Of a stretch of 64,000 nt of DNA, positions 61,550 through 64,000 are shown piece after piece. The DNA is from Robertkochia sediminum (GTDB lineage: Bacteria; Bacteroidota; Bacteroidia; Flavobacteriales; Flavobacteriaceae): positions 310,001 through 374,000 of the forward strand of contig NZ_JADMKT010000067.1 of the NCBI RefSeq assembly GCF_016786255.1. The letters are read 5' to 3'. The notes beneath the pieces were generated by a model. That model was given only the letters and a program-made list of their open reading frames with translations, was not told the DNA's origin and searched no databases. Position 1 is the first letter of the stretch; every line of letters begins with the position of its first letter. A program made the position numbers and the translations under genes.

Positions 61550-61576
61550 GGCAACCTTTCGGGTTGCCCTTTTTTA
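61550..61576. terminator. Terminator after the propeller gene
   Basis: Stem GGCAACC/GGTTGCC (61550-61556 and 61562-61568), a 5-nt loop, then CTTTTTT. It lies 38 bp past the stop codon. A short A run before the stem also allows weak use for the convergent helicase. Confidence 0.9.
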
Positions 61577-61582
61577 TATTCC

Positions 61583-61625
61583 GTCGTCTTTGCGAGGCGA
61601 CCTTTAGGTCGACGTGGCAATCTCC
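61583..61625. repeat. Flavobacterial interspersed repeat (TTTGCGAGGCGACC type)
   Basis: CGTCTTTGCGAGGCGACC, then TTTAGGTCGACGTGGCAATC. The central CGACC/GGTCG pair (61598-61602 and 61607-61611) can form a hairpin. Its first part recurs at 59138-59150. Repeats of this wording are common between flavobacterial genes. Confidence 0.65.
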
Positions 61626-61660
61626 CTAATACATACTGAAGTGCCGGAACCTAATAAGGA

Positions 61661-63016
61661 CTATTTCTTCTTCTTACGATTATTAGATCTTTTATCACCC
61701 CGGGTTTTAGGCTTCTTATATTTCTGTTTGATCGTCCTTCGATAGGAGCCACCTTGGTTGGTCTTCTTGTTCTTTTCCTTTTTTTCATGGAATGCCGGTC
61801 CGGGGGCATCGCTGTCGGAATAGGTCAACGGATTGTAAGCTTCCTTTTTTTGTGGCCGTTCATCGGGGCTCAGCTGGGTGGCGATCTCTATGTCTTCCGG
61901 AAGCGTAATTTCCGGGATCTTGAGATCCATAAGCTCTTCGATCGCTTCTTTCAACGGTTGTTCCTTTTCTGTGAACAGTAAAATAGAGGTTCCCTTTTCC
62001 TTGGCCCTCCCGGTACGTCCTATACGATGAATGTAGTTTTCCGGATAAAACGGGGTGTCAAAATTGATCACATGAGAGATCTTCTCGAGATCGAGTCCGC
62101 GGGAACTCACATCAGTGGTTACCAAAATACGCTGTTCACCTTTTTCAAATTGCTCCAGGGACCGAAGGCGGTAATTCTGGGTTTTGTTCGAATGAATAAC
62201 GCCTAGCGATTCTCCAAAAGTATCTTGCAGGGTTGAAGCTAGCAGGTCGGCACTTTTTTTATTGGAAACAAACACCAGGACCTTTCTGAACACTTCCTCA
62301 TCTGCCAGGAGGTCACGCAGCAGATTTACCTTGGTGTAAAAGTTGGGTACGGCATAGGCCGTTTGGGTAATGTTTTCCAGGGGGGTGCCACTTAGGCCGA
62401 CGGAAACCTTGGTCACGTTGGTGAAGAAATTCAATATAAAGGCTTCAATGTCTTCGGTCATCGTAGCAGAGAACATAATGTTTTGTCTGCGCTCGGGAAG
62501 CAGATCAAAAATATTGGTCAGCTGAAAACGGAATCCCAGGTCCAGCATAATATCTACTTCATCCAGTATGAACTTATTGATGTTGCGCAGTTGTACAGCC
62601 CTGGAAATGACCAGGTCGTATAGCCTTCCCGGGGTAGCCACCAGGATATCACAGCCGAAGCTTAGCATATCTTTTTGGCGGTTGATATTCGTACCTCCAT
62701 ATACCCCAAGAACACTGAGATTCAGATCCCGGCAAAGGGTCTCAGCAGTATCGGCCACCTGAACCACCAACTCTCTGGTGGGAACTACGATGAGTACCCT
62801 GGGATGCGGGTCTTTGGAGAATTTCAGTTGATCTAAAACCGGTAACAGGTACGCCAGGGTCTTTCCGGTACCTGTTTGTGCTATTCCGAGCATGTCAGAC
62901 CCGGACTTGATAACCGAAAATGATTTTTCCTGAATAGGTGTGGGTTGGGTGATCCCAAGTTCGCTCAGGGGTTGTTGTAGGCGTGGGGACAGGTTGAATT
63001 CTTGAAACGATGACAT
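61661..63016 (-). CDS. DEAD-box ATP-dependent RNA helicase
   Basis: 451 residues. All helicase motifs are present: Q motif (FNLSPRLQQPLSELGITQPTPIQ), Walker A AQTGTGKT (46-53), PTRELVVQ, ATPGRL, motif III SAT in IMFSAT, motif IV VLVFVSNKKSADL, VTTDVSSRGLD and HRIGRTGR. Motif II reads DEVD (152-155) instead of DEAD; Asp and Glu for Mg-ATP are kept. The C-terminus is a basic tail (KKEKNKKTNQGGSYRRTIKQ, KKPKTRGDKRSNNRKKKK) that should bind RNA. Likely a role in ribosome assembly or cold adaptation; which paralogue cannot be told. Confidence 0.95.
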   Translation of the reverse strand: MSSFQEFNLSPRLQQPLSELGITQPTPIQEKSFSVIKSGSDMLGIAQTGTGKTLAYLLPVLDQLKFSKDPHPRVLIVVPTRELVVQVADTAETLCRDLNLSVLGVYGGTNINRQKDMLSFGCDILVATPGRLYDLVISRAVQLRNINKFILDEVDIMLDLGFRFQLTNIFDLLPERRQNIMFSATMTEDIEAFILNFFTNVTKVSVGLSGTPLENITQTAYAVPNFYTKVNLLRDLLADEEVFRKVLVFVSNKKSADLLASTLQDTFGESLGVIHSNKTQNYRLRSLEQFEKGEQRILVTTDVSSRGLDLEKISHVINFDTPFYPENYIHRIGRTGRAKEKGTSILLFTEKEQPLKEAIEELMDLKIPEITLPEDIEIATQLSPDERPQKKEAYNPLTYSDSDAPGPAFHEKKEKNKKTNQGGSYRRTIKQKYKKPKTRGDKRSNNRKKKK

Positions 63017-63181
63017 GTATATGCTTTTTAATGGGAAGAATAAACGAAGTCCTCCGAAATGCAGGGCAAAGATAGTGAGACATTTAACGTGATGGGTAGT
63101 GGGAGGGCTTTTTTGGAATAGAATGTCTCATTTTTGAGGGGTCTGGTTCCAATTTTTAGGGTTGAGCGGAATCTTTAGTAA

Positions 63182-63305
63182 TACGTTATATGCCTTAGTG
63201 TGTTACCCTTTCGTTTTTCCGCCTTTTTTTTTATTGACCTGTTAATGAAAAGGTGGGAAGAACTTTTGAATAATAGCGGGTATAAACTATATTCGATATA
63301 ACGTA
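63182..63305. repeat. 124-bp nested imperfect inverted repeat
   Basis: Outer arms TACGTTATAT (63182-63191) and ATATAACGTA (63296-63305) are perfect inverse copies. Inside are TACCC/GGGTA (63204-63208 and 63278-63282) and a 12-bp arm pair (63216-63227 with 63248-63259, two G-T wobbles), all in the correct nested order. It lies in a 407-bp gap between the helicase and an AT-rich AraC gene. It may be a structured RNA, a MITE-like element or an island border. Confidence 0.6.
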
Positions 63306-63423
63306 AGTGATAGTGTTTTACCTCTGTAATTAGGGGGATATAAACCACGAAACTACTTATATAAAAACAAGTTGGTAATAATTTAAAAAAAATCACAATC
63401 AACAACTTAGTATTTTTAAACAC

Positions 63424-64000
63424 ATGAAATACTTCTCTATAAATCTATATGTCAAATTGCTTAATTGTGCTATCGAAGAAGGTGTGCCTAGAGAAGATTT
63501 CATGCATTTACCAACACCTATTAATGCTCTAGACAATGTGTCTGTGATACCTGCAGAAGAGTTCTTATCCTTGCACGAATTTCTTGTCAATAAACTCGGA
63601 CGTGGTTTTCCAGTGAGGGTTGGTCAAAAAATGATTATTGAAGATTATGGCGTTTTAGGTCTTTCTTGGCGCACATGCTCAAAAGTTGGAGAGATTTTTG
63701 AACGTAGTGAACGCTATTTTAAACTCTTATCCAACACATTTGATTGGCAAATTAAAAAGGAAGGAAGTATTTCTCATATTGTACTCAATCGTGAAGCACA
63801 TCGAAAAGGGATGGAACTATCAACAGAGGCTAGTCTTTCTGCAACAGTAGTAGTACTCAAAGCCATGTCTGAAAAAGATATTTCTCCTATTCAAGTAAGT
63901 TTCAAACATGAAAAACCCGAAGATCTTACTAGTCATATAGTGGCATTTAATTGCCCTATGTTATTTGACCAACCACAATACTCCATAAGTTATAAAACAG
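63424..64000 (+). CDS. AraC-family regulator, N-terminal part (open at right edge)
   Basis: An open frame from the ATG at 63424 to the window end, 192 codons, no stop. It aligns without gaps to the AraC regulator at 28969 from the first residue: MKYFSINLYVKLLNCAIEEG here, and the shared PREDF.HLPTPINA, EEFLSLHE, DYGVLGLSWRTCSKVGEIFERSERYFKLLSNTF, NREAHRKGMELSTEASLSATVVVLKAM and QYSISYKT blocks. By eye about two thirds of residues are the same, whereas the DNA is far more AT-rich than the copy at 28969. The HTH lies outside the window. The difference in base composition suggests separate acquisition by transfer. Confidence 0.9.
   Translation, partial: MKYFSINLYVKLLNCAIEEGVPREDFMHLPTPINALDNVSVIPAEEFLSLHEFLVNKLGRGFPVRVGQKMIIEDYGVLGLSWRTCSKVGEIFERSERYFKLLSNTFDWQIKKEGSISHIVLNREAHRKGMELSTEASLSATVVVLKAMSEKDISPIQVSFKHEKPEDLTSHIVAFNCPMLFDQPQYSISYKT

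Noticed and set aside
63182..63305. Integron attC site
   Set aside because: The GTTATAT-type arm stands on the 5' side on both strands, the opposite of R''-R' order, and no integrase or cassette array is seen.
1..64000. CRISPR arrays, rRNA and tRNA genes, complete insertion sequences
   Set aside because: No regularly spaced repeats, cloverleaf or transposase sequences were recognised on either strand.

Overview
The window reads as chromosomal DNA of a marine-type member of the Flavobacteriaceae (Bacteroidota). Evidence: genes lack Shine-Dalgarno-like leaders but several are preceded by the Bacteroidota -7 box TAnnTTTG (for example near 6912, 7608, 16686, 43920, 45189, 47332). The gene content is also typical: membrane-anchored AraC regulators, META, DUF4251, DUF2490 and DUF4386 proteins, dodecin, a secreted S9 peptidase, a Vat-like acetyltransferase and many short lipoproteins. 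No rRNA, tRNA, CRISPR array or complete insertion sequence was recognised.

Layout. 1-9000 is mostly housekeeping: two tandem MscS channels (the first cut by the left edge), a DUF255 thioredoxin-fold protein, dodecin, a PiT phosphate transporter fused to a PhoU-like tail, a NifU/Nfu iron-sulfur protein, a gamma carbonic anhydrase-like protein, and fabD. 9000-20000 is envelope and secreted functions: META and DUF4251 lipoproteins, a serine hydrolase, an S9 peptidase, Sua5/TsaC, a glycoside hydrolase that appears to have lost its middle, and an amidohydrolase carrying two cystatin-like domains. 20000-32600 holds an AraC-TolB-TPR membrane regulator facing an ankyrin lipoprotein and an acyltransferase. 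Then comes a run of serine hydrolases, small membrane proteins and a methyltransferase, followed by an AraC regulator with a downstream set (single-haem cytochrome, DUF1772, NmrA) and a Vat-like acetyltransferase. 32600-43900 is a lineage-specific stretch of lipoproteins, two related secreted YD-like proteins, a DinB and an NTF2-like protein, an EamA transporter and a flippase.

43900-47910 is the most unusual region. A WYL-domain regulator is followed by two AT-rich transcription units. One carries a DUF6140-like small protein, a DUF697-type GTPase and small ORFs; the other a YkvA/DUF1232 membrane protein. Both units begin with almost the same 45-bp operator-promoter (inverted repeat GGACA-N5-TGTCC exactly 10 bp before TACATTTG) and end with the same terminator stem (AGCTCGTTTAC/GTAAACGAGCT). 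They look like a co-regulated two-unit system, probably acquired and possibly controlled by the WYL protein.

48200-63000 returns to membrane proteins of unknown function, a kinase/inositol-phosphatase pair, a serine hydrolase, a membrane LuxR regulator next to a CBM20-esterase, a PQQ-like propeller with an Ala-rich insert, and a DEAD-box helicase. The right edge holds an AT-rich paralogue of the AraC gene at 28969, preceded by a 124-bp nested inverted repeat. Short interspersed repeats lie around 36203-36237, 55923-55956, 59131-59340 and 61583-61625.
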